From Streptomyces sp. ALI-76-A (lineage in GTDB: Bacteria; Actinomycetota; Actinomycetes; Streptomycetales; Streptomycetaceae), in assembly GCF_030287445.1 (NCBI RefSeq), contig NZ_JASVWB010000002.1, forward strand, positions 4,030,001 through 4,094,000: a DNA stretch of 64,000 nt, read 5' to 3'. A model generated the notes under the pieces. That model did not search any database. It was not told the DNA's origin and was given only the letters and a program-made list of their open reading frames with translations. Shown here piece after piece: positions 34,322-43,205 of the stretch; the first letter of the stretch is position 1, and every line of letters begins with the position of its first letter. Made by a program: the position numbers and the translations under genes.

Positions 34322-35533
34322 TCAGCCGCTCCGGGGGGACGCGTCCACGGTCCGCCGCCCGGCACGGGCGGCGGACACGGGCCGTCCACCCGCGGCCACC
34401 AGCGCGAGCGTGACGGTGACCGACGCGGCGGCCAGGACCGTCATCGCGACCGCCGGTGACGTCAGTTGGGCCACGGTGCCGGCCAGCGCGGCGGACACCC
34501 CCTGGAGGGTGAGCATGCCGGCGGAGTGCAGGCCCAGCGCGTGGCCCGCCAGTTCGTCCGGGACGAGGGTCATCAGCTGCTCCTGCTGGACCAGGCTCGC
34601 GCCGAACCCGACGGACGCCACGGCGACGACGACGGCCGCCCACGGCACTCCCGGGCCCAGCGCGAAGAACAGATAGGGCGCGGCCAGCAGCAGGAGCAGC
34701 GGTACGCCCAGCCGGGACCGCAGCGCGGGCGGCACGAGGCGGCCGACGGTCACGTCACCGAGGAACATGCCGAACGCCGCACAGGCGAACAGCGTGCCGG
34801 CGGCCCGGGGGTCGTAGGAGACGTAGAGCGATTCACAGCCGACGACCAGGCCGTTGGGGATCCACAGGGCGAGGTAGAGACGGCGGCGGGGACCCGAGGA
34901 CCACAGCAGGGCGTTGGTGCGCCAGGTCGCCGACACCGAGGGCCGACCCGAGGCGCGGGGCGGGCGGCGGGTCAGGCCCAGGCGGGCCGCCACGGCGGCG
35001 AGGACGTACAGCACCGCCGCCAGCAGGAGACAGGCGCGCGGGGAGAGGACGGCCAGCAGGACGCCGGCGGTCGCGTAACCGGTGACCTGCATGAGCCCGC
35101 TCATCATGTTGAACACCGAACGCCCCAGCAGATAGCCCTCCTTGGCGAGGATCTCGTTCAGCAGGCCCCAGAGCACTCCCCCGCCCAGCGAGGCGACGAG
35201 GCCCTGGAGGAGGAGGACCACGAAGATCGTCCAGACCGGGAGACCGGGCAGCGCCAGGACCGCCGTACCGGCCGCGAAGGCGAGCGCGATACCCGTCGTC
35301 GTGGCCCGTGGGGGCAGCCGGTCGGCGCCGGAGAGGAGGAAGGTCGCGCCCAGCACCTGCGCCAGCGACGGGCCGAACATGCTCACCGCCGACAGCAGCG
35401 GCGAGCCGGTCGTCCGGTACACCAGGGTGCCGAGCGCCAGCCCGCTCAGCGTCTGGGCGACCGTCCTGGCGGAGGAGGCGAGAAAGAGAGGGGTGAACTC
35501 CGGTGTGCGGAAGAGCTGTCGGTAGCTGCGCAT
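34322..35533 (-). CDS. MFS transporter (12-span, EntS-like)
   Basis: A 403-residue membrane protein with 12 hydrophobic segments, beginning MRSYRQLFRTPEFTPLFLAS. The sequence is of the MFS_3/EntS-like group (SGLALGTLVYRTTGSPLLSAV), which includes siderophore and drug exporters. ATG 35533 is chosen at the start of the first helix. It is divergent from an ArsR-type regulator with an inverted repeat between, so the pair is probably a regulator with its exporter. Confidence 0.85.
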   Translation of the reverse strand: MRSYRQLFRTPEFTPLFLASSARTVAQTLSGLALGTLVYRTTGSPLLSAVSMFGPSLAQVLGATFLLSGADRLPPRATTTGIALAFAAGTAVLALPGLPVWTIFVVLLLQGLVASLGGGVLWGLLNEILAKEGYLLGRSVFNMMSGLMQVTGYATAGVLLAVLSPRACLLLAAVLYVLAAVAARLGLTRRPPRASGRPSVSATWRTNALLWSSGPRRRLYLALWIPNGLVVGCESLYVSYDPRAAGTLFACAAFGMFLGDVTVGRLVPPALRSRLGVPLLLLLAAPYLFFALGPGVPWAAVVVAVASVGFGASLVQQEQLMTLVPDELAGHALGLHSAGMLTLQGVSAALAGTVAQLTSPAVAMTVLAAASVTVTLALVAAGGRPVSAARAGRRTVDASPRSG

Positions 35534-35570
35534 ACGCGGAGTCTTGGGCGGGCGAGGAGGGGTCGTTACT

Positions 35571-35590
35571 GTTTCGCTCGGGCGCGAAAC
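35571..35590. promoter_or_regulatory. Operator between MFS gene and ArsR-type regulator
   Basis: GTTTCGC (35571-35577) and GCGAAAC (35584-35590) form a perfect inverted repeat with 6-base spacer in the 84-bp divergent gap. Confidence 0.65.
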
Positions 35591-35617
35591 GTCATGGCGG
35601 ACGGCCGGGGAGGGATC

Positions 35618-36625
35618 GTGGGCTGGTGGCAGGTCAACGCCGACACGCTCGCCGCCAGCCGGTTCGTGCTCTCCCCGCTGGCCGAGACCTTCGCCTGTCT
35701 CCAGCTGCTGCACAGGGGAGTGCCCGCGCATCCCGGTGAGCGGGAGTGGCTGCGCGCACATCTGCCCGCGTACGGCAGGCGGCTGGCGGCCGACCCGGTG
35801 ACCGCGCGGCTCGTCCGCGCGGGGCTCGGCCGGGACTGGATCGCCGACTTCCTCATGCCCACCCCCGCGGACCGCGAGACCTTCGAGGAGGGGGTGGAGC
35901 GGGTGCGGGCCGCCTGCCCCCGGGACGCCCGCGCGAACCTGCGGATGTCCCTCGCCGGCCCGGTCCCCGCCGAACTGGACCGCGACGATCTCCCGGAGCG
36001 GGCGGCCGGCCTGCTGGAGTACGTGTGGGCCCGGACCGTACGACCGGACTGGGACCGGCGCCGGCGGGTGCTGGAGGCGGATGTGGTCGCCCGGACCGCG
36101 CAGGTGAGCCGTGGGGGCTGGGCGGCGGTGCTGGACGCGCTGCGGCCGGGGCGCACGCGCTGGCTCGGTGAGAACCGGCTTCAGGTGAACCCGCACGAGT
36201 ATCCGCCCCGCGAGATCTCCGGCGCCGAACTCGTCTTCGTGCCGGTCACTCCCAGGTCCGGCTGGGTCTCCTGGGAGGAGCCCGGCCGGTACGCGGTGAT
36301 CTACGCCTGCGCCGGCGCGCTCGCCGATCCCGGCGGGCGGACGGTGCCCGCGAGTCTGGGCGCGCTGCTCGGGCCCGCGCGGGCCGGCGTGCTGGTCCTC
36401 CTCGGCTCCCCGCTCAGCACCAGCCAGCTCGTCGCCGTGACCCGGCAGGGGCTCGGGTCGGTCGGACGGCACCTGCGGGTGCTGCTGGACGCGGGACTGG
36501 TGGAACGGAGGCGGGCGGGCCGCTCGGTGCTGTACTCGCGTACGGCGGCGGGCGAAGTCCTGGTGGAGGCGGCGGGGGCCGGGGCGGCTGGGCCGGAGCG
36601 GGCGGAGGCTTGGGGGGCCTCATGA
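35618..36625 (+). CDS. ArsR/SmtB-fold regulator (DUF5937 type)
   Basis: A 335-residue protein. Residues 1-200 are a conserved domain of unknown role (ASRFVLSPLAETFACLQLL, DRRRRVLEADVVARTAQ), and the end is a winged helix (GSPLSTSQLVAVTRQGLGSVGRHLRVLLDAGLVERRRAGRSVLY). GTG 35618 is chosen because GGGGAGG precedes it by five bases; ATG 35594 is in frame. It should control itself and the divergent MFS exporter. No Cys metal site is seen, so the signal is probably not a metal. Confidence 0.85.
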   Translation: MGWWQVNADTLAASRFVLSPLAETFACLQLLHRGVPAHPGEREWLRAHLPAYGRRLAADPVTARLVRAGLGRDWIADFLMPTPADRETFEEGVERVRAACPRDARANLRMSLAGPVPAELDRDDLPERAAGLLEYVWARTVRPDWDRRRRVLEADVVARTAQVSRGGWAAVLDALRPGRTRWLGENRLQVNPHEYPPREISGAELVFVPVTPRSGWVSWEEPGRYAVIYACAGALADPGGRTVPASLGALLGPARAGVLVLLGSPLSTSQLVAVTRQGLGSVGRHLRVLLDAGLVERRRAGRSVLYSRTAAGEVLVEAAGAGAAGPERAEAWGAS

Positions 36626-36737
36626 CCTCGGCAGGCTTCGGGGGTTTCGCAGACTTCGGGGGAGGGGACGCCGGGGGCTCGGACGTGGGAAAACCGGACT
36701 GTCAGGGTCCGGTCGGGGGGCCGTCACATCGCGCGAC

Positions 36738-36743
36738 TAGCAT
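36738..36743 (+). promoter_or_regulatory. -10 element for a leaderless gpx transcript
   Basis: TAGCAT ends six bases before ATG 36750, the spacing of leaderless actinobacterial genes, and no ribosome site is seen. No clear -35 was found. Confidence 0.5.
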
Positions 36744-36749
36744 CCGCTC

Positions 36750-37268
36750 ATGACGACTGAGACGACTGACACGCACGGTTCCTCTCCCCTCGATGTCGAG
36801 ATCGCCGCCCTCAAGGGCGGTCCCGCCGACCTCTCCCAGTACGCCGGCCAGGCCGTCCTGGTCGTGAACGTGGCCTCCAAGTGCGGGCTGACCCCGCAGT
36901 ACAACGGGCTGGAGCGGTTGCAGGAGCAGTACGCCGGGCGCGGGTTCACGGTGCTCGGGGTGCCGTGCAACCAGTTCCTCGGGCAGGAGCCCGGCAGCGC
37001 CGAGGAGATCGCCGAGTTCTGCTCGGCGACGTACGGCGTCACCTTCCCGCTGACCGAGAAGGTCGAGGTCAACGGAGAGGGCCGGCATCCGCTCTACGAC
37101 CGGCTGGCCGGCTTCGCCGACGCCGAGGGGCACAGCGGGGACATCCGCTGGAACTTCGAGAAGTTCCTGATCGGCCGGGACGGCGAGGTCGTCGCCCGTT
37201 TCTCGCCGCAGACCGAGCCGGAGTCGGCGGAGGTCGTGGCCGCCATCGAGGCGCAGCTCGCCGCCTGA
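36750..37268 (+). CDS. Glutathione peroxidase-family thiol peroxidase
   Basis: A 172-residue cytoplasmic enzyme that reduces peroxides. The peroxidatic Cys45 (NVASKCGLTPQY), Gln79 (FLGQEPG) and Trp134 (IRWNFEKFL) form the expected triad. A further Cys91 is placed where thioredoxin-dependent members have the resolving Cys. It uses Cys rather than selenocysteine. Streptomyces lack glutathione, so thioredoxin or mycothiol is the probable reductant. Strand-mates are absent; a convergent XRE/DUF397 pair follows. Confidence 0.93.
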   Translation: MTTETTDTHGSSPLDVEIAALKGGPADLSQYAGQAVLVVNVASKCGLTPQYNGLERLQEQYAGRGFTVLGVPCNQFLGQEPGSAEEIAEFCSATYGVTFPLTEKVEVNGEGRHPLYDRLAGFADAEGHSGDIRWNFEKFLIGRDGEVVARFSPQTEPESAEVVAAIEAQLAA

Positions 37269-37344
37269 CCTCGCCCCTGGGGCAGGGCCGCGTGTCCTGG
37301 TCACCGGGCGGTGAAGGCCGCCTGGTGACGGAGGACGGCGCCGA

Positions 37345-37374
37345 CCGAGGACCCGGTGTGCGACGGGTCCTCGG
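37345..37374. terminator. Terminator after the peroxidase gene
   Basis: A perfect 11-bp stem (37345-37355 with 37364-37374), 8-base loop. Confidence 0.8.
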
Positions 37375-37415
37375 CGGGGAGTCGACCTGGCCCCGGGCGA
37401 GCCGGGGCACAAGCC

Positions 37416-37456
37416 GAGCCCTCTCGGCTAGGACGGCGAACTGGTCGAGAGGGCTC
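37416..37456 (-). terminator. Hairpin downstream of the DUF397 gene
   Basis: GAGCCCTCTCG (37416-37426) pairs perfectly with 37446-37456 across a 19-base loop; GGT/GCT low-complexity sequence lies between it and the gene (37458-37512). Confidence 0.6.
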
Positions 37457-37555
37457 TTCTCGGTGGTGCTGGTGGTGGTGCGGTAGTGCTGGTGGTGCGG
37501 TGGTGCTGGCGGCGTTTTCGGCAAGCCGGGCAGGCGAACCGGAAGGATCCGGCCC

Positions 37556-37747
37556 TTACGCCTTGACCGACGCCACGAAGGCGGTCCACGCCTGGGCGGG
37601 GAAGGCCAGGGTCGGCCCCTCGGTGACCTTGGAGTCACGGACGGCGAGCGCCGTGACGGTGGGCGACTTGACCTCGACGCAGGCGCCGTTGTTGTTGGAG
37701 TACGAGGACTTCGTCCACGAGTCCGTGGCGCCCTGAAGAATTGCCAT
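37556..37747 (-). CDS. DUF397 small protein (Scr2-like)
   Basis: A 63-residue protein with the standard DUF397 plan: WTKSSYSNNNGACVEV, then VRDSKV and AWTAFVASVK. DUF397 proteins are encoded next to XRE/DUF5753 regulators and are thought to modulate or antagonise them. It lies 218 bp after the XRE gene on the same strand. In S. coelicolor the equivalent pair (SCO4441/SCO4442, Scr1/Scr2) affects antibiotic production; this identity is by recall and context. Confidence 0.9.
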   Translation of the reverse strand: MAILQGATDSWTKSSYSNNNGACVEVKSPTVTALAVRDSKVTEGPTLAFPAQAWTAFVASVKA

Positions 37748-37965
37748 GTTTGCTCCGTTAGCCAGTTGCGCAGTTCGGTTTCCGCCAACCTGTGCTGATC
37801 GTTGGCGTGATCGACGCTACTCGCTCACCCTCTCTTCTGGAGCAGTCGTTCACTCGTCTGGATGGCATATTCCAGCGGATCCTTCCAGTGAGGCCCGGGC
37901 GCGGTGTAGCATCCCGCCTCCGCCGCGCGACCAGCCGCCACACCAGCCCCGGGAGGCCCACCGGA

Positions 37966-38835
37966 TCAGGGGGCGTACTCCCGGGCGTACTCCTTCGCCA
38001 CGTCCTCGATGAGCCGGGTCGACTGGTCGACGTTCAGCGCCTGCGCCCTCAAGTGCTCGTACATCACGGTGTACTTCTGCACGTCGTGCGCCTTCTCCAG
38101 GTAGAGGTCACTGGTGACGCCCTCGATGTACACCACGCTGGAGTCGGCGGCGTCCGCGAACTCCAGGATCGAGTACTGGCCGTTGATACCGGGATGCGCC
38201 CCCACCTCGAAGGGCAGCACCTGCACGGTGATGTGCGGCCGCTGGGACATCTCGGCGAGGTGCTCCAGCTGTTCGCGCATCACCTGACGGCTCCCCACGA
38301 CCCGGCGCAACGCCGCCTCGTCCAGGACCACCCAGAGCCTGAGCGGCTCCCCCTCTGTGGCGATACGATCCTGCCGCCGCAGCCGGACCTGCACCCGCTT
38401 GTCGATCTCGGTGTCCGAGGTCTCCGGCGAACCGCCCCTGATGATGGCCTCGGCGTAGGCGCGGGTCTGCAACAGGCCCGTGATGATCTGGGGTTCGTAG
38501 ACCCTCAGCGACTCCGCGTCCGTCTCCAGGCCGATGTAGACGCTGTACGGGATGTCCCCGAAGGCGTGCCACCAGCCCTGCTGCCGGGAGTCCTTGGCCA
38601 TCTGCATCAGCGACTCGACGACGCGCTGGTCCTCGACCTCGTAGACCCCGCACAGATCGCGGACGTCACGCTGGCTGATGCTGCGCCGCCCGTTCTCCAG
38701 ACGGCTGATCTTCGACTGCGACACCAGCAGTCGCTCGGCGACCTCCTCGGCCGTCATGCCTTTGAGCTCGCGGAGCCGGCGCAGCTCCTGGCCCAGCCGG
38801 CGCCGCCTGACGGTGGGATTGACATTGGACGCCAC
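37966..38835 (-). CDS. XRE regulator with DUF5753 domain (Scr1-like)
   Basis: A 289-residue DNA-binding protein. The Cro/CI helix-turn-helix is at about 14-65 (RRLRELKGMTAEEVAERLLV, QSKISRLENGRRSI), followed by the DUF5753 domain (YEPQIITGLLQTRAYAEAII, HITVQVLPFEVGAHPGINGQ). Start GTG 38835 has GGAGG ten bases before. It sits between a GPP34 gene upstream and its DUF397 partner downstream. Confidence 0.9.
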   Translation of the reverse strand: MASNVNPTVRRRRLGQELRRLRELKGMTAEEVAERLLVSQSKISRLENGRRSISQRDVRDLCGVYEVEDQRVVESLMQMAKDSRQQGWWHAFGDIPYSVYIGLETDAESLRVYEPQIITGLLQTRAYAEAIIRGGSPETSDTEIDKRVQVRLRRQDRIATEGEPLRLWVVLDEAALRRVVGSRQVMREQLEHLAEMSQRPHITVQVLPFEVGAHPGINGQYSILEFADAADSSVVYIEGVTSDLYLEKAHDVQKYTVMYEHLRAQALNVDQSTRLIEDVAKEYAREYAP

Positions 38836-39262
38836 GGGACGTGCACCTCCGGCTGCGTGCCTCGTACTGCCACTTTGCGTATCTGCTGTTGAGCAGACTG
38901 CCACCAAGGTGCTCGGTACCGCTGGGAAACAGTGGATATGCGCTGCGTGCCCGGGGATCGAGGAGTCTCCGGCGTCAACTCCTCGCACAGCCCCTCGCCT
39001 TGCTCCCACCCGGCCCTCGACAGACGGCCGCGCGGGACGGCGGGACCGTTTCCTCGTCCGGTGGCCCGGACGTACGGTCCCGTCGCCCCGCGCGGACCTG
39101 CGGCTCCCGAACCGGGTCTGGGGACTGCGGTGCGGCGCTCGGTGGTGCGTGGTGCGTGGTGCGTGGGTGCCTTCGTACTGGGTGCGACGCGAACTGCCGT
39201 GCGGCGCGTACGCAGGTCGTGCGGGTACTGCCGTGGTGGTGCTGCGTGCCGTGAGCCGCGGC
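38836..39262. other. 427-bp intergenic stretch upstream of the XRE gene
   Basis: No gene is supported. A 7-bp GGTGCGT unit repeats three times near 39143-39163. The promoter of the XRE gene must lie in the right-hand part nearest 38836-38940, which is less G+C-rich than its surroundings. Confidence 0.4.
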
Positions 39263-40018
39263 TCAGTGGGCCACGGCACGCGCCATGGATCCGCGGTGCG
39301 GTTGCATCGGAACGCCGCGGGCGGGTTCCGGTGCGGGCCTGGCTCCGGGGGCGACCTGACGGCCGGCCGGTGCCGGGCTGCGGCGCGGCTGGACCGCCAC
39401 ACCGTTCTGAACGTCCATCACGGCATGCGCCACGAGGCCGCCCATGGGGTCGTGCCTGATCAGATCCCTGAGCCGGGAGCGGGAGGACCGCCCCTCGTTG
39501 CCCGGGTACAGATGCTTGCCGAGGCCGACCGCGTGCGCCAGTGCGGCGAGCGCCGCGGTCCGCGGGTCCGGCGGTACGCCGGTGCGGATCGCGGAGTCCA
39601 GTCGGGATCTGATCTCCCGGCTGATCTCGGTCTGACTCGCCTGGTAGCGAGTCGTCGGCAGCACTCCGCACATCTGGCCCGCAACGGCATGCACCATGCC
39701 GCACCGCTCCAGATGCGAGAGGTAGGTCTGGCGCAGCCCGAGACGCGGCCCGCCAATCCAGTGGATAGCACGTACCGGAGCGCCACGCCTTCGCAGCAAC
39801 TCCAACGCGCAGTCCAGTGTCGGATCTCCGGTCGGCCGTGGGGACACCACGGCGATACGATCCCCGTCTGGGGCTATCCGTCCGGCCAGCGCCAGCTCCA
39901 CTAGCTGTGCTCCGGCCAGACCAAGGTCGAGCGACTGCGGCTGTGCGGTGGTACCCGTGGCCGGGTCCAGCGCCAGCAGCAGAAGCTCCTCCGGAAGTGT
40001 TCTGCGGCTCATGCCCAT
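39263..40018 (-). CDS. GPP34 (GOLPH3/Vps74-like) family protein
   Basis: A 251-residue protein beginning MGMSRRTLPEELLLLALDP, the typical opening of the GPP34 domain, which in eukaryotes binds phosphatidylinositol 4-phosphate at the Golgi. The ordered domain ends near residue 205, and the tail is Pro/Arg-rich. GGGGAGG is placed correctly for ATG 40018. The bacterial role is unknown; it may sit on the membrane surface. It is divergent from the DD-carboxypeptidase gene and upstream of the XRE/DUF397 pair. Confidence 0.88.
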   Translation of the reverse strand: MGMSRRTLPEELLLLALDPATGTTAQPQSLDLGLAGAQLVELALAGRIAPDGDRIAVVSPRPTGDPTLDCALELLRRRGAPVRAIHWIGGPRLGLRQTYLSHLERCGMVHAVAGQMCGVLPTTRYQASQTEISREIRSRLDSAIRTGVPPDPRTAALAALAHAVGLGKHLYPGNEGRSSRSRLRDLIRHDPMGGLVAHAVMDVQNGVAVQPRRSPAPAGRQVAPGARPAPEPARGVPMQPHRGSMARAVAH

Positions 40019-40257
40019 CCATGCCTCCCCGCGTGGATGAATGACAGGGTGACCCCTCTCACATTCATCTGTCGAGGGTGCGTGACCTGTTTGTAGTGGA
40101 ACCAGTAGGTATGTCGTTCTCGTCTACCGCTGGAGACAAGCCCGCACACAGGACACTGGTACATGGTTCGGACAGCGCTTCGGAGCGCTGTCCCGGGCGC
40201 GGCGGTTCACAGTTCGGTTGGCGCACGGACGGCGTGCGGCGCATGGAGGAGGCATCG

Positions 40258-43050
40258 GTGGCGGGCGAGTCCCCCGACAGGTCGAAGCAGCAGGAGTCGT
40301 CGGCGGAACCGACGTCGGGGAGCGCGGGTCCGGTTCCCGAGGCCAGGAACGAGTCGGGCGCGCCGCGCGATCCACGTCTGGCGGTGGCCCGGGAAGCGAA
40401 GGCGGCTCCGGCGGCGCGCGGGGGCGTGGACACGGCGACGAGGGTGCTGTCCGTCCGGGAACTCGCGGAGGCCGCGCAGGGGCCCGTGGACGCCCCGCAG
40501 GACGCCCCCCAGGAAGCCCCCGGGGAGGCCGAGGACACCGAGGCCGCCCGGGAGGCCGGAGCGGCCCGGAGCGGGGACGTGGCCGCGCAGACGACGGACG
40601 CACCGGCCGAGGGCGACTCGAAGACGGCTGACGACTCCGGCGACTCCGGCGACTCCGGCGATCGTGACCCGAGGACCGCGGCGGGGAGCGCCCGGCTGCG
40701 GGACGCGGTGGCCGCGTGGGTGGCGTCGGCGGACGAGAAGCCGGCGGCGGACGCGGACGCGACGGACCAGGCCGGTGAGCCCGAGGACGCAATCCCGGAC
40801 GCCGACGCCACGGACGACGCCGACGAACCCGAGGACGCAATCCCGGACACCGACGCCACGGACGACGCCGGCGAACCCGAGGACGCCGAACCCGAGGACG
40901 CAATCCCCGACGCCGACGCCACGGACGACACCGGCGAACCCGAGGACGCCGAACCCGAGGACGCAATCCCCGACGCCGACGCCACGGACGACACCGGCGA
41001 ACCCGAGGACGCAATCCCGGACACCGACGCCACGGACGACGCCGGTGAACCCGAGGACGCAATCCCCGACGCCGACGCCACGGACGACGCCGGTGAGCCC
41101 GAGGACGCCGTGGAGCCGGCGAGCGGTGGCGAGGCCGAGTCGAGTCGCGGAGTCGAGGACGAAGCCGAGCCCGCCGCCGAGGCGAAGGCTGCCGACGAGG
41201 CGAAGGCCGCCGGCGACGCCGAAGCCGAAGCCGACGACATCGCTGTCGTCGCCGACACCCCGGTGAACGCACATGCGAACACCGCAACGGACACCGAGCC
41301 GGAACCGGACACCGAGCCGGGGCCCGAACCGGACAAGTCGCCGGCCGACGCGAGGGACCAGGCCGACGCGGATGCGGATGCGGAGACCGCCACCGCCACC
41401 GACCAGCCCCCCGCCCCCGCCAAGCCCGCCGTCGACCAGGCCACCGCCGTCTTCAAGACCGTGCGGCCCTCCGCACCGGCCGTGGACCAGCCGACGACCA
41501 TGCTGAAGTTCGGCGGGGCGACCAAGGACAAGCCCGAGCCCGAGTCCGGGGTCGAGCCGAAGGCCGAGCCGCAATCGAAGGCCGAGCCGGAGCCAGAGGC
41601 CAAGCCGGCCTCCGACGCCGAGCGGACCAGCAAGTTCGTCGCGCTCAAGCCGTTGGACGAGCCCTCGGCGCGCAGGCCGCAGGCCGCGGACGCCACCGCC
41701 GCCCTCCCTCAGGTCACCGCGGCCGGGCCGCAGCCCGGGCCCGAGCGGACGACGCAGCAGCCGTTGCCGCCGAAGCCGCCGCTGGACCTGCTGGCGGAGC
41801 TGACGAACACACCGCCGCCGGCGGAGACGCCGGTCCGCACGGCCGTCCGCCGGGTCAAGATCTGGACCCCGCTGGTCCTGCTGCTGGTGGTCGTGTTCGC
41901 GGTCGTCCAGGCCGTGCGCCCGCTGCCGGCGCCCGAGCTCCAGCTCACCGCCGAGGACAGCTACACCTTCGAGGGCGGCAAGGCCGAGATGCCCTGGCCG
42001 GCCGACGGACAGGCCGCCGTGGACGTGCAGGGCATCGGCACGTTCGGCTCGTCCGGCGAGCAGAAGCCCGTGCCGATCGCCAGCGTCGCCAAGGTCATGA
42101 CGGCGTACGTCATCCTGCGTGACCACCCGCTCAAGAGCGGCGCCGACGGCCCGAAGATCGAGATCGACCAGGCCGCCGAGGACCAGTCGGACGCCGGCCA
42201 GGAGTCGACCGTCGACGTGACCAAGGGCGACTCGATCTCCCAGCGCGAGGCACTGGAGAGCATCCTCATCGCGTCCGCGAACAACGTGGCCCGTCTGCTC
42301 GCCCGCTGGGACGCGGGGTCGGAGAAGGCGTTCGTGGCGAAGATGAACGACGCCGCCGAGGACCTCGGCATGACCAACACGACGTACACCGACCCGTCGG
42401 GTCTGAACAACACCACCGTGAGCACGGCGGTGGACCAGGTGAAGCTGGGCAAGGCCGCGATGACGGAGCCGGCCTTCCGCGAGGTCGCCGCGATGATGTC
42501 GTACGTCGACTACAAGGGCACCAAGCACGACAACTGGAACCGCCTGGTCGGTTACAACGACGTGGTCGGCATCAAGACCGGCACCACCACCTCCGCCCTG
42601 GGCAACCTCGTCTTCGCGGCGAAGAAGGACGTGGACGGCGAGGTGCACCGGATCGTCGGCGCGGTCGTGCGCCAGCCCGCGGGCGGCGCGGACAACACCA
42701 TCATCGGCGCCGCCCTCGATTCGAGCGACAAGCTCATCCGGGCCGCGCAGGACGCGCTGGAGTCCGCGACGATCCTGAAGAAGGGCGACGTCGTGGGGTA
42801 CGCGGACGACGGACTCGGCGGCCGTACCCCGGTCGTGGCCACGAAGGACGTCACGGCCGTCGGCTGGGCGGGCCTGACGGTCAAGCTGACGTTCGCCGCC
42901 GACGACCTGCCGCACACGGCGAAGGCCGGCACCCAGGTGGGCTCGCTCACCGTCGGTGACGGCTCCGGCAGCGCGGTCAAGGTCCCGGTCGCCCTCCAGA
43001 AGGATCTCGTCGAGCCGGGCTTCACGGACAAGTTGACGCGTCTCGGCTGA
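40258..43050 (+). CDS. D-alanyl-D-alanine carboxypeptidase with long acidic N-terminal domain (SCO4439-like)
   Basis: At 930 residues this is far longer than ordinary PBP5-type enzymes (about 400). The first 530 residues are cytoplasmic, acidic and disordered, with six copies of a PEDAIPDxDATDD unit. One membrane span follows (about 533-556, WTPLVLLLVVVFAVVQAV). The outer enzyme domain has all three motifs: Ser609-Val-Ala-Lys612, Ser673-Ala-Asn675 and Lys773-Thr-Gly775. It trims the terminal D-Ala of peptidoglycan stems. GTG 40258 is chosen because GGAGGAGG precedes it. The S. coelicolor relative (SCO4439) is reported to act in spore wall maturation. Confidence 0.93.
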   Translation: MAGESPDRSKQQESSAEPTSGSAGPVPEARNESGAPRDPRLAVAREAKAAPAARGGVDTATRVLSVRELAEAAQGPVDAPQDAPQEAPGEAEDTEAAREAGAARSGDVAAQTTDAPAEGDSKTADDSGDSGDSGDRDPRTAAGSARLRDAVAAWVASADEKPAADADATDQAGEPEDAIPDADATDDADEPEDAIPDTDATDDAGEPEDAEPEDAIPDADATDDTGEPEDAEPEDAIPDADATDDTGEPEDAIPDTDATDDAGEPEDAIPDADATDDAGEPEDAVEPASGGEAESSRGVEDEAEPAAEAKAADEAKAAGDAEAEADDIAVVADTPVNAHANTATDTEPEPDTEPGPEPDKSPADARDQADADADAETATATDQPPAPAKPAVDQATAVFKTVRPSAPAVDQPTTMLKFGGATKDKPEPESGVEPKAEPQSKAEPEPEAKPASDAERTSKFVALKPLDEPSARRPQAADATAALPQVTAAGPQPGPERTTQQPLPPKPPLDLLAELTNTPPPAETPVRTAVRRVKIWTPLVLLLVVVFAVVQAVRPLPAPELQLTAEDSYTFEGGKAEMPWPADGQAAVDVQGIGTFGSSGEQKPVPIASVAKVMTAYVILRDHPLKSGADGPKIEIDQAAEDQSDAGQESTVDVTKGDSISQREALESILIASANNVARLLARWDAGSEKAFVAKMNDAAEDLGMTNTTYTDPSGLNNTTVSTAVDQVKLGKAAMTEPAFREVAAMMSYVDYKGTKHDNWNRLVGYNDVVGIKTGTTTSALGNLVFAAKKDVDGEVHRIVGAVVRQPAGGADNTIIGAALDSSDKLIRAAQDALESATILKKGDVVGYADDGLGGRTPVVATKDVTAVGWAGLTVKLTFAADDLPHTAKAGTQVGSLTVGDGSGSAVKVPVALQKDLVEPGFTDKLTRLG
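40773..41112 (+). repeat. In-gene tandem repeats coding an acidic 16-24-residue unit
   Basis: Six units of GEPEDAIPDADATDDA or variants, two of them with an extra EPEDA insert, plus a partial seventh. The DNA copies are nearly identical, so copy number should vary between strains. Confidence 0.9.
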
Positions 43051-43076
43051 TCCGGACGGAAGAAGTGCGCCGCCGT

Positions 43077-43118
43077 ACCTCGCCGGCCGGAACCCGTCCA
43101 GGTTCCGGCCGGCGAGGT
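43077..43118 (+). terminator. Terminator of the DD-carboxypeptidase gene
   Basis: A perfect 18-bp stem (43077-43094 with 43101-43118) with 6-base loop begins 27 bp after the stop. Confidence 0.92.
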
Positions 43119-43205
43119 GCGTGCTAGCGTCACGAAACGGGACAGGCGCCGCTGACGGGACGCGGCCGCGAACAGAAGACGGGACACCACGGGGAGTGCC
43201 TTCAG

